Assembly (NCBI RefSeq): GCF_015773195.1
Contig: NZ_JADWYK010000002.1
Location: 434,001 to 498,000 of the forward strand
DNA length: 64,000 nucleotides
DNA from: Hymenobacter guriensis
GTDB lineage: Bacteria > Bacteroidota > Bacteroidia > Cytophagales > Hymenobacteraceae
Direction of reading: 5' to 3'
The position numbers were made by a program, and so were the translations under genes. The notes below the pieces were generated by a model. It ran no database searches. It worked only from the letters and a program-made list of their open reading frames with translations, and was not told the DNA's origin. This document shows, piece after piece, positions 45,960 through 55,620 of this stretch (position 1 is its first letter; each line of letters starts with the position of its first letter).

Positions 45960-46970
45960 TTAGTTGACCGGGCGCTGCCGCCGCAGGAAAGCTAGCACGG
46001 TTTCGTTGAACAGCGGTCCGTTTTCCTGGGGAGCATAGTGCGTAAGCCCGGGCAAAATGACCACTTCCCCCTTCGGAATACTACGGGCAATGAGGCGGGT
46101 ATGAGCTTCTCTAATGATGTCCTTTTCGCCGGCCAGCACCAGTACCGGAGCAGTAATGGCTTGCAGCTGCACGGGCTTCGTGTTTGGATAATTCAGTAGC
46201 ATAGCGGTTAGGCGGGCACCCCGGCGGAAAGCCTGGTTAAATGGAGCCAGCAGCATCAGCTTGCGGTGGTCCTGGCTTACCTGCTTCAGCATGGCTGCGT
46301 CGACGGCGGTGGTATCGGCATAGAGGTTGGCGCCCATCGTGACGAGGCTTTTCACTTGGCGTGGGTAACGCAGGGCCATGCTCAAACCCGTATTGCCCCC
46401 GTCGCTCCAGCCCAGGATGTGCGCTGCCGGGATGCGCAATGTAGCCAGCAGGGCATGCATATCATCAGCAAACAAATCGTAGGTAAGCGTACCGCGTGTG
46501 CTACCCGACTTGCCTTGGTCACGGGTATCAACGGCAATAACCCGGTATTCCTTGGCCAGTGTGCCAATCTGCTGCATAAAGCTAATGATGGACTCCCCGT
46601 TCCCGTGCAGCAGCAAAAGCGGCTCGCCCTGGCCATAGGTTTCATAGTAGAGCCGCACCCCATTGGCGGTAGCATAGTGGCCCGCCTTACGGTTGCTGCC
46701 GTAAGCGACAATTCCCTGCCCTGCCACGGCCAAGTACTGGTTGCCAGTAGGCTCTGCTACCAACTGCCGCTGAAAGCCAGCGGACTTGGAAAACTGCCGC
46801 CAGCCCTTCGGCAAGCCTTCCGGTGAAAGGGGCGTAGCATCATCGAAGCTGCCGTTGGTCAAAGCAACCGGCTCCCAGCTACCCTTCGGCTGCTCTACCT
46901 CTACCTTGAAGTCGTCGAAAGCAAACTGTCCGTTTAGGTAATAACCTGCGAAGACCGTTAGTGTGTCAGC
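45960..46970 (-). pseudogene. Alpha/beta hydrolase, 3' part after an in-frame TAG
   Basis: Holds the catalytic domain: VRLYYETYGQGEPLLLLHGNGES, nucleophile elbow GWSDGGN, acid region LAGEKDIIREAHTRL and histidine in LPGLTHYAPQE. The family resembles BphD/lipase-type hydrolases. The first ATG downstream of the stop is at 46862, which would leave 300 residues without a signal peptide and with half of an N-terminal beta domain. In frame upstream, separated only by TAG at 46971-46973, lies the signal peptide and the first half of that domain. Whether a truncated cytosolic protein is made is unknown. Confidence 0.75.
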
Positions 46971-47285
46971 CTACTTGTCCAGTTGGCCATTGATGGTATA
47001 GGTTTCCCAGTTATTGCTGACAGCCTTTCGAGGTAAGTGCGCAGGGGAGCCCTGACGCTTTCTGGTGCGCACTACGGAGCAGGTTAGCCAGGCATCGGCT
47101 CCACCAGACTGGGCCGTATCTACTTTGATACGAGCCGATACCCGGTAGGGCAGCCCAGCATAGGGCTTGACATCCACCTTTTGCAGAATGCCGCCGGTAA
47201 CGGCCTGTTGTGCTGCGGCGGGCAACAATGCTATTAGGCTCAGCAGTAAGCCAACACCAGCCCAGCGACCTTTTTTGAAATACAT
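46971..47285 (-). pseudogene. Alpha/beta hydrolase, 5' part with signal peptide, ends at TAG
   Basis: 104 residues: signal peptide MYFKKGRWAGVGLLLSLIALLPAAAQ, then the first half of a carbohydrate-binding-like beta sandwich (LQKVDVKPYAGLPYRVSARIKVD, WETYTINGQLDK). TAG at 46971-46973 stops it. The same frame goes on with ADTLTVFAGYYLNGQFAFDDFKVEVE, which is the expected last part of a CBM4/9-like domain, so a single nonsense codon splits one 441-residue exported protein. Confidence 0.75.
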
Positions 47286-47302
47286 GAAATTGGGTAGAAG
47301 GT

Positions 47303-47334
47303 AAAAGCCCCAGCAACTTACGCAGCCGGGGCTT
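47303..47334 (-). terminator. Terminator of the M28 peptidase gene
   Basis: Ten-base stem (47305-47314 with 47325-47334, one G-T pair) followed by TTTT on the minus strand, 25 bases past the peptidase stop. Confidence 0.7.
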
Positions 47335-47358
47335 CATTTTGTGGTGTAAACAAGGTTA

Positions 47359-48387
47359 CTATTCTCCATATAGCACCTGCAGCAGCGTCTGGCCCACTGC
47401 TTTGAGGGTGCGCCTATCAATGACGCTCATGTTGTCCTGGGTGGTATGGTGGTAGGCCGGGAAGGTTTCGTCGCCGAAGGGCAGCGTGTCAATAATGTCG
47501 ATGGTAGGTACGCCGGCCTGGTTGGTGTACACGTGGTCGTCGGTTATGCCGCCCATGTCCCTGAAGATAAACACGTCGGAGTAGCCAATACGGGCCGCCG
47601 TGTCCCACACCTTAGCTACGGTGCTGAAGGCATTCTGGCGGGAAATCTGCTCCCGGCTGAACTTGGCATTTTTGGCGCCTACCATATCGAGCAGAATGCC
47701 ATACTGCGCCTTATAGCCGGCCGGCAGCAGGTTTTTGGCCCAGTACTGAGACCCCAGGCACCAGCTGTCCTTGCCCAGGGCTTCGAGCTGGTTGGTCAGC
47801 TCACTCTGGCTGGTGTCGTCGTGCCCATAGTCCTCGGCGTCAAACAGGATGAAGTCTACACCTACATTGGGCTGCAGGCTGTCGGGCTGGGCGGCCAGCA
47901 CGCGGGCCACCTCCAGGGCCACACCCACACCGCTGGCCCCGTCGGACGCGCCATCGAGCGGGGCATTTTTGTGCTCTTTGTCTTTGTCGGCGAAGGGGCG
48001 CGTGTCCCAGTGCGCGAAGATGGCTACGCGGCGGGCAGCCTGCGGATTGAACTGAGCCACAATGTTGCGCGACTTCAGCATCTTGCCATCAAAGGCCATA
48101 GCCTCGAAGGGCTGCTCCCGCACCGTGAGGCCGTACTTTTTAAACTCCCGCACCAGCCAGTCGCCGGTTTTTACGTGGGCTTTGGAGTTGGGCACGCGCG
48201 GCCCAAAAGCCACCTGCCGGGCCACGTAAGCGTAGGCCGAGTCGGCGCTGAAGGCGGGGGATTTGGGCAGGGGCTTCTCCGTCGGCTCGGTAGTGGCTTC
48301 AGGAGTTTTCTGCTGGTCCCGGCATCCGGCAATCAGCAGACCAGCGGCCAGCAACGCGGGGGCCAGACGGAAAAGGCGAAAGTTCAT
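47359..48387 (-). CDS. M28 family peptidase / glutaminyl-peptide cyclotransferase-like lipoprotein
   Basis: 342 residues from the ATG at 48387; lipobox LIAGC gives a lipid-anchored protein. Zinc-site elements: IFAHWDTRPFADKD, DGASDGASGVGVALEVARVL, ILFDAEDYG and, late, DITDDHVYTNQAG-like (GGITDDHVYTNQAGVPTIDI). The segment with HDDTSQSELTNQLEALGKDSWCLGSQYWAKN is typical of QC-like Bacteroidota members. N-terminal pyroglutamate formation or aminopeptidase activity are both possible. Confidence 0.88.
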   Translation of the reverse strand: MNFRLFRLAPALLAAGLLIAGCRDQQKTPEATTEPTEKPLPKSPAFSADSAYAYVARQVAFGPRVPNSKAHVKTGDWLVREFKKYGLTVREQPFEAMAFDGKMLKSRNIVAQFNPQAARRVAIFAHWDTRPFADKDKEHKNAPLDGASDGASGVGVALEVARVLAAQPDSLQPNVGVDFILFDAEDYGHDDTSQSELTNQLEALGKDSWCLGSQYWAKNLLPAGYKAQYGILLDMVGAKNAKFSREQISRQNAFSTVAKVWDTAARIGYSDVFIFRDMGGITDDHVYTNQAGVPTIDIIDTLPFGDETFPAYHHTTQDNMSVIDRRTLKAVGQTLLQVLYGE

Positions 48388-48445
48388 AGCGGTAAAAAGG
48401 CCGTCGTGCAGAGGCAAAGCCGTAGCATAACGAGGGAGGTGAAAG

Positions 48446-49951
48446 TTAGTCTTCGCTGTAGGCCCAGTCGACGCCGGCTTTGGTGTCCTTCACCACAATA
48501 CCCTGCTCCTTGAGGGCGGCCCGGATGTCGTCGACCTTGCCGTAGTCCTTGGCGGCTTTGGCTTCCTGGTAGAAGCGCAGCGTAAGGCCCAGCAGGTCTT
48601 CCACGCTGGCGCGAGGCTCGTCCTGCAGGCCCAGCACGTCCAGTACCAGCGCCCGGTACACTGTGGAAGCCTCCGTGAGGGCCGCCTCACCTACCTGAGC
48701 CAGCGTGGCCGGGTTGGCAGCAAAGCCGTTGAGCTTGCGCAACAGGTTGAAGAGCGAGGCCACGCAGCGGGCCGTGTTGAGGTCATCGTTGAGGCCCGTG
48801 AAGCAGTCCTGCACCAGCTTGCTTAGCTCGGCGTCGGCAGCTGTGGTATCGGCGGCGCGCTCGGTGCCTTCGGGCAAAGTTAGCTTGTCCAGCATACGCA
48901 GGCCGTTCATGAGCTTGCGGTAGCCCTTGCGGGCCGCCTGCAGGGCCTCGTCGGTCACGTCCACGGTGCTGCGGTAGTGGGCCTGCAGCAGGAAGAAGCG
49001 CGCCGTCATGGGCGAGTAGGGCTGCGCGAGGATGGTGCTGCCGCCCTGAAACAGGTCGGTGATGGTGATGAAGTTGCCGAGCGACTTGCTCATCTTCTGG
49101 CCGTTCACCGTAATCATGTTGTTATGCATCCACACCCGGGCCTCGTCGGAGTGGGAGTGGCTGGCCTGGCTTTGGGCTATTTCGCACTCGTGGTGCGGAA
49201 ACATCAGATCCAGCCCGCCGCCGTGGATGTCAAATTCAGCGCCCAAGTACTTGCGGCTCATGGCCGAGCACTCCAGGTGCCAGCCGGGAAATCCTTCGCC
49301 CCAGGGAGAGGGCCAGCGCATGAGGTGGCGGGCATCGGCGTTTTTCCAGAGGGCAAAATCCAGGGGACTGCGCTTTTCTTCCTGCCCGGCAAGGTTGTCG
49401 CGGGAGCCGGCCAGCAGCTCCTCCACCACGCGGTTGGAAAGCTTGCCGTAGCCGCGTCCGGCGGCGTTGTAGGCTGGTACATCAAAGTACACCGAGCCGT
49501 TGACTTCATAGCCGAAGCCGTTACCGATGATTTCCTGAATCAGCTGAATCTGCTCGGTGATGTGGCCGCTGGCGCGGGGCTCTATGTCGGGCGGCAGGCA
49601 GCCCAGCACCTCCATGTGGCGGTGGTAGAGGTTGGCAAACTGCTCAGCCACCTGCATGGGCTCCAGTTGCCGTGCCCGCGCCATCCGGCTGATCTTATCC
49701 TCGCCCTCGTCGGCGTCGCCCGCCAGGTGGCCCACGTCGGTGATGTTGCGCACGTAGCGCACGGTGTAGCCCAGGTAGCGCAGGTAGCGCGTCAGCACAT
49801 CAAACACCACCGGCCCCCGGGCGTTGCCCAGGTGCGCCTCGCTGTACACGGTAGGGCCGCACAGGTATACGCCCACGAAAGGCGCGTGTAGCGGCTGGAA
49901 AGCATCTTTGCGGCGGGTAAGCGTGTTGTAGAGCGAAAGTGGGTGCTGCAT
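48446..49951 (-). CDS. cysS: Cysteinyl-tRNA synthetase
   Basis: Class I synthetase charging tRNA-Cys. 501 residues, normal length. HIGH-type motif [12 protein letters not shown] after the zinc cysteine in YLCGPTVYS, zinc ligands in [18 protein letters not shown], and the KMSKSLGNF loop. A -7 box TACTTTTG at 49964-49957 ends only five bases before the ATG, so the message is probably leaderless. Confidence 0.97.
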   Translation of the reverse strand: MQHPLSLYNTLTRRKDAFQPLHAPFVGVYLCGPTVYSEAHLGNARGPVVFDVLTRYLRYLGYTVRYVRNITDVGHLAGDADEGEDKISRMARARQLEPMQVAEQFANLYHRHMEVLGCLPPDIEPRASGHITEQIQLIQEIIGNGFGYEVNGSVYFDVPAYNAAGRGYGKLSNRVVEELLAGSRDNLAGQEEKRSPLDFALWKNADARHLMRWPSPWGEGFPGWHLECSAMSRKYLGAEFDIHGGGLDLMFPHHECEIAQSQASHSHSDEARVWMHNNMITVNGQKMSKSLGNFITITDLFQGGSTILAQPYSPMTARFFLLQAHYRSTVDVTDEALQAARKGYRKLMNGLRMLDKLTLPEGTERAADTTAADAELSKLVQDCFTGLNDDLNTARCVASLFNLLRKLNGFAANPATLAQVGEAALTEASTVYRALVLDVLGLQDEPRASVEDLLGLTLRFYQEAKAAKDYGKVDDIRAALKEQGIVVKDTKAGVDWAYSED

Positions 49952-49956
49952 GGGAG

Positions 49957-49964
49957 CAAAAGTA
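49957..49964 (-). promoter_or_regulatory. -7 element abutting the cysS start
   Basis: TACTTTTG on the minus strand, five bases before the cysS ATG. Confidence 0.4.
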
Positions 49965-50190
49965 ACCGCAGATTTTGCAGATTAAGAGGAAGGCACCGAT
50001 TTTATCATCGGCGCTGACTTCGCCGGTTGGGTGGTTGGCTTTAACAACTTTCCCCTACAAATGGCTGATCAAGCTTCAATTTCACTCCAACTAAGTCTAA
50101 AACTCCGCCCCAGCAGTACAAAACCTCAGCTTGGGAGTTTATAAAGTTCAATACGGGGTATATATTCCTTGTTGGTTGGTACAAATCCCG
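49965..50190. other. Gap between cysS and the EEP gene, no gene seen
   Basis: About 225 bases with no convincing gene or hairpin. Minus-strand frames here are extensions of shadows of the neighbouring gene. Confidence 0.4.
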
Positions 50191-51318
50191 CTACTGAATC
50201 TGCTTCTTTGCCAAGCGGTAGGTAGCAGAGGTGGGAAAATGGTCGGAGTACGGAATTTCGTAGTGCACCCGGAAATCCTGAATCTGCCACTGCGGGCCGG
50301 CAAACTGGTTGTCGATGCGCACGAAGGGCAGGCGGCCATTGTAAGTGGCGCCCACACCGTTGCCCACCGTAGCGTGGGCGTTCTGCAGGCGGTCGGCCAG
50401 CTGGTCGTACGTATAGCTGTAGGGTAAATCGTTGAGGTCGGCGCAGAACAGCACGGGGTAACGGCACTCGTCCATATGGCGGCGCAGGGTGTCTACCTGC
50501 CGGGCCCGGGCCACCAAGCCGCGCTTGAAGCGGCGCAGCAAGCCCAGTCCTTTGGCTTTTAGACCGGCCTTGCTGGAGTAGCTGTCCACAATATCCTGCT
50601 CGGCCATGCTCATGCTCTGCAGGTGGGCGTTGTAGACGCGAATGGTGTCGCCCTGGGGCAGGCGCACGTCGGCAAACATGGCGTGGTTCTGGGTGAGCCG
50701 GCCGAACGGGATAGTGCCCCGGCGCACAATGGGGTAGCGCGAGAAAATAGCCAATCCAAACTGCGCCCCAATGCGGTTTTCCAGCGAGACAGACACAAAC
50801 GGCTGCCTCCCCTGCTCCTGCCCGATGCGGCGCACACTCTGAAACACCTGGCCATTTTCCTGCGTGGGCTGAGGCTCGTTGTAGAATTCCTGCAGGCAGA
50901 TGATGTCGGCCGGGTTTTCGGCCACCCATTTTATCATGGCCTTCGAAGAAGCGAAGTTCTTGCCGCGCAGCTGCCTATATACATTAAAGATGCGCACGTT
51001 GGAGCTCAGCACCCGCACGGGCTCATAGTCGGCATTGACATCAGGGCCCAGCGGGTGCAAAGCCAGTCCCCGCTGCAGGTGCGGCCAGGTAAGCACCAGC
51101 ACGGCCAGCGGCAGCAGTGCCACCGGCCAGCGCCGCAACAGCCAGTACAGCAGCCAGCCCGCATTGAGGAACAGCGCCACCGGCAGGCTCATGCCCACGA
51201 AGGCGGCCGGCCACACCTGGTAAGGCGGAATCTGCAGGGCGCCGATGGCCAGCAGCACCCAGGCTACCGTCAGCACAGTGCACTTGAAGGCAAAAGAACG
51301 ACGCACGAAATCAGACAC
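50191..51318 (-). CDS. Membrane-anchored endonuclease/exonuclease/phosphatase family protein
   Basis: 375 residues from a GTG at 51318 (the start is uncertain; the frame opens to 51372). Three N-terminal membrane segments (about residues 12-90) are followed by an EEP domain: RVLSSNVRIFN, ADIICLQEFYNEP (metal glutamate), NHAMFADVRLP, FCADLNDLPYSYTYDQL and SDHFPTSATY with the catalytic histidine. Substrate may be nucleic acid, inositol phosphate or sphingolipid; the domain cannot tell. Divergent from the large secreted protein gene. Confidence 0.88.
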   Translation of the reverse strand: MSDFVRRSFAFKCTVLTVAWVLLAIGALQIPPYQVWPAAFVGMSLPVALFLNAGWLLYWLLRRWPVALLPLAVLVLTWPHLQRGLALHPLGPDVNADYEPVRVLSSNVRIFNVYRQLRGKNFASSKAMIKWVAENPADIICLQEFYNEPQPTQENGQVFQSVRRIGQEQGRQPFVSVSLENRIGAQFGLAIFSRYPIVRRGTIPFGRLTQNHAMFADVRLPQGDTIRVYNAHLQSMSMAEQDIVDSYSSKAGLKAKGLGLLRRFKRGLVARARQVDTLRRHMDECRYPVLFCADLNDLPYSYTYDQLADRLQNAHATVGNGVGATYNGRLPFVRIDNQFAGPQWQIQDFRVHYEIPYSDHFPTSATYRLAKKQIQ

Positions 51319-51424
51319 GAATGAGGCCGCAAAATACGATATCCAAGGGTTTCCGGCGCACCATGCCACCAATCAGGCCGAAGCGGTATCTTTCGAATCT
51401 GTTAGACTTTACTCTTACGCAGAA

Positions 51425-54400
51425 ATGAACCGTTTTTATTGTTGGCTGCTGGCGTTGGCATGCGTTTCCTTGGGCTCTTCCTCCGTGCAGGCAGCCCTGC
51501 CGGGGCCGGAAAAGACCCTGGAATTCATTGAAAATCGGGGCCAGTGGCCAGCGCCCGTGCGCTACGCCGCCAGCCTGCCAGCCGGCCGGCTGTTTCTACG
51601 GCCCACGGGTTTCACGTATTCTCTGTTCTCGCCCGAAGACTTAGGAAGCCACGGCCATGACCAGGCCGGCGCCCCCCATGCTCCGAAAGCCGAATTGCGC
51701 GGCCACGCCTACACCGTTACGTTTGAAGGCGGTAATGCTGCTCCTACCCTGACCGGAACTGAGGCCACGACCGAGCAGCGCAGCTACTTTCGGGGGCCCG
51801 ACCCACGCCAGTGGGCCACTGGCGTACGCGGCTTCCGACAGGTGCAGTACCAGGGCGTGTACGCCAAAACGGACGTGCAGCTCTACGAAAACGCCGCCGG
51901 CCACCTGGAATATGACTTCGTAGTGGCACCAGGCGGGCGGCCCGCCGCTATCCGGCTGCGCTACCAGGGCGCCAACACGCTGCGCCTGGAAGAAGGCAAC
52001 CTGATGGTGGGCACCTCGGTAGGCACCGTGACGGAGCTGGCACCCCGGGCCTGGCAGTACGTGAACGGAAAAGCCGTGACGGTGCCGTGCTCTTTTGAGC
52101 TGCGCGGGCAGACGGTGTCCTTCCTGTTTCCACAGGGTTACCGCAAAGACCTGGCGCTGACCATCGACCCTACTGTAGTTTTCTCTTCCTACACCGGCTC
52201 CACCGCCGACAACTGGGGTAATACCGCTACCTACGATGAGGAAGGCCATCTGTACTCAGCCGGCGTGGTTTTCGCGCCCGGCTACCCCGTGTCGGCCGGC
52301 GCTTTCAGCACTTCCTTCAGCGGCGTCATCGACGTGGGCATCATCAAATACGATACGCAGGCTAATGGACCGGCCGCGCGCCTGTACGCCACCTATCTGG
52401 GCGGCGAGAATACCGAAACCCCGCACAGCCTGGTAGTGAATGCCCAGGGCGAACTGCTGATTTTCGGCTCCACATCGTCCCGGCAGTTTCCAACTACAAC
52501 CGGCGCCGTAAGCCGCACGCTGCAGCCCGGTCAGGCCTATCAGGTGTTCAACAGCTACAGCTACCTGAACGGCGCCGACCTGTTCGTGGCCAAGCTCTCG
52601 GCCAATGGCAGTACCCTGCTGGCCTCCACCCTGCTGGGCGGCTCCGGCTGGGACGGCCTGAACGTGGATACCGGCAACAGCGCCGGTAACTTCCTGGCCC
52701 GTAACTACGGCGACACGTTCCGCGGCGACATCATCACCGACGCCGAAGGCAATGTGTACGTGGCCTCCTGCACCAGCAGCAACAACTTCCCGGTAAAGAA
52801 TGGCCTGAAACGTGCCTACGGAGGCGGCACGCTGGATGGCTTGGTGCTGAAACTTTCCCCCAAGCTCGATCAGCTGTACTGGGCCAGCTACCTGGGCGGC
52901 AACGGCGCCGATGCGGCGTACTCCATCAAGCTCGCGTCCGATGGCTCGGTGTACGTGGCAGGCGGCACTACGGGCAGCAACTTCCCCGGCACCACCGGCG
53001 CCCTACAGGCAGGCTCAGCCGGAAATACCGACGGCTTCGTGGCCCACATTTCGGCCGATGGTAGTTCCCTGCTTCAGGCTACCTACCGGGGCACCGACCA
53101 ATACGACCAAGTGTATTTCCTGCAGCTCGACGCGGCCGACAACGTGTATGTGCTGGGTCAGAGCTTCGGTAACTTTCCCATTACGGCGGGCCTTTACGAT
53201 AACCGGAAACGACGCGGCGGACAGTTTATTCAGAAGCTTAGCCCTCAACTTAATTCGCTCACCTATTCTACCGTGTTTGGCAGCGGCCGGGGTGGTACCG
53301 ACCTATCTTTGACGGCCTTTCTGGTCGATGACTGTGAGCGGATTTATGCCTGCGGCTGGGGTGGCAACATCAACAACGGCTACACCGGCGGCTCCACCAC
53401 CGACCTGCCCACCAGCAGCAACGCCGTGCAGCCGAGCACCGACGGCTCCGACTTCTACGTCGTGCAGTTCGGGGCCGGGGCCAGGGCCATTGAGTACGCC
53501 ACCTTCTTTGGGGAGCAGGGCGGCAGCGGGGAACACGTGGACGGGGGCACTAGTCGGTTTGATAAGCGCGGCGTGGTGTACCATGCCGTATGCGGCGGCT
53601 GCCGGGGCTCCTCGCGCTTTCCGGTACCGCCAGGGGCCAACACCTATTCCCGCGTCAACAACAGTTCGAACTGCAACAACGCCGCCTTTAAAATTGACTT
53701 TGAACTGCGAATTGCCAACGCTGGCCGCCCCCAGGCCGTGTGCGCCGATGCTGGCCCCATTCGGCTGGGCGGCTCCCCATCGGGCGGCGTGTGGGCCGGC
53801 CCCGGTATAAGCCAACAGGCCGATGGCAGCTACATTTTCACGCCCAGTGCTGCTCTGGTGGGCGAGCAGGCGCTCCGCTACACGGCCCAGTCTACCGGCA
53901 CCTGCTTTACCAACAGCAACCTGCGCATGACCGTCCGGCCCGTGGTACCGGTTGATTTCTCCCTGCCCGCCCAACGCTGTACCAACGAAGACCTCGTGCC
54001 CCTGACGGCCACGCCCGCGGGTGGCACCTGGAGCGGCCCCGGCGTGCGTGGCAGCCAGTTCGACCCCGCTGCCGCCGGCCCCGGCACCCACACCATCACC
54101 TACACGCTGCCCGCCGACCAATGCGGCCAAGCCAGCCGTCAGATTGTGGTACTGCCCCCGCCAGTGGTTGAGGCAGGTCGTGATACGGCTCTGTGCAGCT
54201 TCCAGAACACCCCTTATCAACTCCAGGGCGCTACTCCGGCCGGCGGCACGTGGAGCGGTACGGGCGTCACGCCGGAGGGCTGGTTTACGCCCCCGGTTGC
54301 CGCCGACTCGGCCCAGCGTCTTCGGCTCACCTACACGTACCAGGCCCCCAATGGCTGCCCGGATTCCGATGTGCGGCAGGTGGTGATGGCACCGCTGAAT

Positions 54401-54907
54401 ACCAACGTGCAGCCGCTGCCCGTGCTGGAGTGTGTATCGTACCCCGGTAAAACCGGCTTGGCGCCATTTTCCATCCGCTTCGTGTCTCCGGCGCAGTACG
54501 CCAGTCAGTACGACTGGGACTTTGGCGACGGAACCCCCCACGGCACTACGGCCAGCGTGGAGCACATCTACGAACGCGCGGGCACCTATACTGTAGCCAT
54601 GACGGCTGCCTACAACAGCACCTGCCAGGTGCAGACCCGCTACCTCCAGATCGAGGTGGCCGACCCGCTGGTGCCCAACATCATTACGCCCAACAATGGC
54701 GACAACCTGAATCAGGTCTTCATCCAGCACTACACCTGCCTGCCCGCTGCCCTGAAGGTATTTTCGCGCTGGGGCCAGGAAGTGTACAGCTCCGCCGATT
54801 ACCGCAACGACTGGGACGGAGGCAAGCTGCCCGGCGGCGTGTACTATTTCCTACTGCGCGATACCGAAGGGCGCCAGTACAAAGGCTGGCTGGATATTCA
54901 CCGCTAA
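51425..54907 (+). CDS. Large secreted protein with beta-propeller repeats, PKD domain and gliding-motility-type C terminus
   Basis: 1160 residues from the ATG at 51425, signal peptide ending ...SSVQA. N-terminal 200 residues (TLEFIENRGQWPAPVRYAASL) form the DUF7948-type domain. From about 230 to 680, SBBP-like propeller repeats recur: ATYLGG, LLGGSGWDG, ASYLGGNGAD, NVYVAS, VYVAGGTTGSNFP. Three gapped Ig-like modules with GGTWSGPG/GGTWSGTG follow, then a PKD domain (DWDFGDGTPHGTTASVEHIYERAGTYTVAM) and the CHU_C/type B sorting domain (LVPNIITPNNGDNLNQVF ... RWGQEVY ... DWDGGKLPGGVYYFLL). A T9SS type B cargo at the cell surface; role in adhesion or motility unproven. Confidence 0.92.
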   Translation: MNRFYCWLLALACVSLGSSSVQAALPGPEKTLEFIENRGQWPAPVRYAASLPAGRLFLRPTGFTYSLFSPEDLGSHGHDQAGAPHAPKAELRGHAYTVTFEGGNAAPTLTGTEATTEQRSYFRGPDPRQWATGVRGFRQVQYQGVYAKTDVQLYENAAGHLEYDFVVAPGGRPAAIRLRYQGANTLRLEEGNLMVGTSVGTVTELAPRAWQYVNGKAVTVPCSFELRGQTVSFLFPQGYRKDLALTIDPTVVFSSYTGSTADNWGNTATYDEEGHLYSAGVVFAPGYPVSAGAFSTSFSGVIDVGIIKYDTQANGPAARLYATYLGGENTETPHSLVVNAQGELLIFGSTSSRQFPTTTGAVSRTLQPGQAYQVFNSYSYLNGADLFVAKLSANGSTLLASTLLGGSGWDGLNVDTGNSAGNFLARNYGDTFRGDIITDAEGNVYVASCTSSNNFPVKNGLKRAYGGGTLDGLVLKLSPKLDQLYWASYLGGNGADAAYSIKLASDGSVYVAGGTTGSNFPGTTGALQAGSAGNTDGFVAHISADGSSLLQATYRGTDQYDQVYFLQLDAADNVYVLGQSFGNFPITAGLYDNRKRRGGQFIQKLSPQLNSLTYSTVFGSGRGGTDLSLTAFLVDDCERIYACGWGGNINNGYTGGSTTDLPTSSNAVQPSTDGSDFYVVQFGAGARAIEYATFFGEQGGSGEHVDGGTSRFDKRGVVYHAVCGGCRGSSRFPVPPGANTYSRVNNSSNCNNAAFKIDFELRIANAGRPQAVCADAGPIRLGGSPSGGVWAGPGISQQADGSYIFTPSAALVGEQALRYTAQSTGTCFTNSNLRMTVRPVVPVDFSLPAQRCTNEDLVPLTATPAGGTWSGPGVRGSQFDPAAAGPGTHTITYTLPADQCGQASRQIVVLPPPVVEAGRDTALCSFQNTPYQLQGATPAGGTWSGTGVTPEGWFTPPVAADSAQRLRLTYTYQAPNGCPDSDVRQVVMAPLNTNVQPLPVLECVSYPGKTGLAPFSIRFVSPAQYASQYDWDFGDGTPHGTTASVEHIYERAGTYTVAMTAAYNSTCQVQTRYLQIEVADPLVPNIITPNNGDNLNQVFIQHYTCLPAALKVFSRWGQEVYSSADYRNDWDGGKLPGGVYYFLLRDTEGRQYKGWLDIHR

Positions 54908-54927
54908 GGCTCGCCCGGCGGCGCTGG

Positions 54928-54958
54928 TTGCGTTGCGGCATAATTCGTTGTATCTTTG
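54928..54958 (+). promoter_or_regulatory. Promoter of rimP-nusA
   Basis: TTG at 54928-54930, 20 bases, TATCTTTG at 54951-54958, an excellent match to the Bacteroidota consensus. Confidence 0.7.
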
Positions 54959-54980
54959 CACCAGCAAGTAACGAATCAGA

Positions 54981-55010
54981 GAGGGGACGGGTAGTCCCCT
55001 CTTTCTTTTA
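54981..55010 (+). other. Terminator-like hairpin in the rimP leader
   Basis: Stem GAGGGGA/TCCCCTC (54981-54987 with 54995-55001), loop of seven, then TTTCTTTT, 18 bases before the rimP start and inside its predicted transcript. This suggests attenuation of the rimP-nusA operon, or translation control. Confidence 0.55.
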
Positions 55011-55027
55011 TCCCCTGGCTCGACCGT

Positions 55028-55498
55028 ATGAAATTTGACCGCGCCCAGATTGCCCAGATGCTGGAGGAAAGCCTGCCCGGCCCCGGGCTGTTCGTTGTTG
55101 GACTTACCGTTTCCGACGCCATCCGGCCCAAGGTAACCGCCATTCTGGACGGGGAGCAGGGCATGGGCATTGATGAGTGCGCCTTGGTAAGCCGCCGTCT
55201 GGCCCGCCGCATTGAGGAAGCCTATGGAGAGGAAGCCAGCTACACGCTGGAAGTAACCTCACCCGGCGCCGACCAGCCGCTGGTAGATGCCCGCCAATAC
55301 AACCGCCACGTGGGCCGCACCTTCAGCCTCAAGCTTAAGGACGGCACCGAGAAAACCGGCACGCTCGAAGCTGTGGAAGACACTGGCGTTCAGCTGGCCG
55401 AGGAAGTAAAAGAGAAAAACAAGAAAAAAACGCTGCCCGCCGCCCTGGTGCCCTTCGACACCATTCAGGAAGCGAAAGTGGTTATTTCATTTAAGTAA
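55028..55498 (+). CDS. rimP: Ribosome maturation factor RimP
   Basis: 30S assembly factor. 156 residues. Family segments: FVVGLTVSDAIRPKVTAILDGEQGMGIDECALVSRRLARRIEE (N-terminal alpha/beta domain), YTLEVTSPGADQPLVDARQYNRHVGR, and the C-terminal SH3-like KDGTEKTGTLEAVEDTGV. Followed by nusA, the conserved pairing. Confidence 0.95.
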   Translation: MKFDRAQIAQMLEESLPGPGLFVVGLTVSDAIRPKVTAILDGEQGMGIDECALVSRRLARRIEEAYGEEASYTLEVTSPGADQPLVDARQYNRHVGRTFSLKLKDGTEKTGTLEAVEDTGVQLAEEVKEKNKKKTLPAALVPFDTIQEAKVVISFK

Positions 55499-55503
55499 AT
55501 ACC

Positions 55504-55600
55504 TTAATGGTTAATTAGTTAAATGGCTGCTGGTTGGAGTGGCGGGGCCTACGCAATCAGCCATTCGACCAACAGCCATTCAGCAGCTTAACCATTCAAC
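55504..55600. repeat. Imperfect word-like inverted repeat, rimP-nusA gap
   Basis: AATGGTTAA near 55506-55514 pairs with TTAACCATT at 55589-55597; inner parts pair imperfectly (AATGGCTGCTGG against CCAACAGCCATT). CAGCCATT occurs three times. The words match those in the pyrH-frr gap. Confidence 0.5.
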
Positions 55601-55620
55601 AATTCAACAATTTAAATCAG

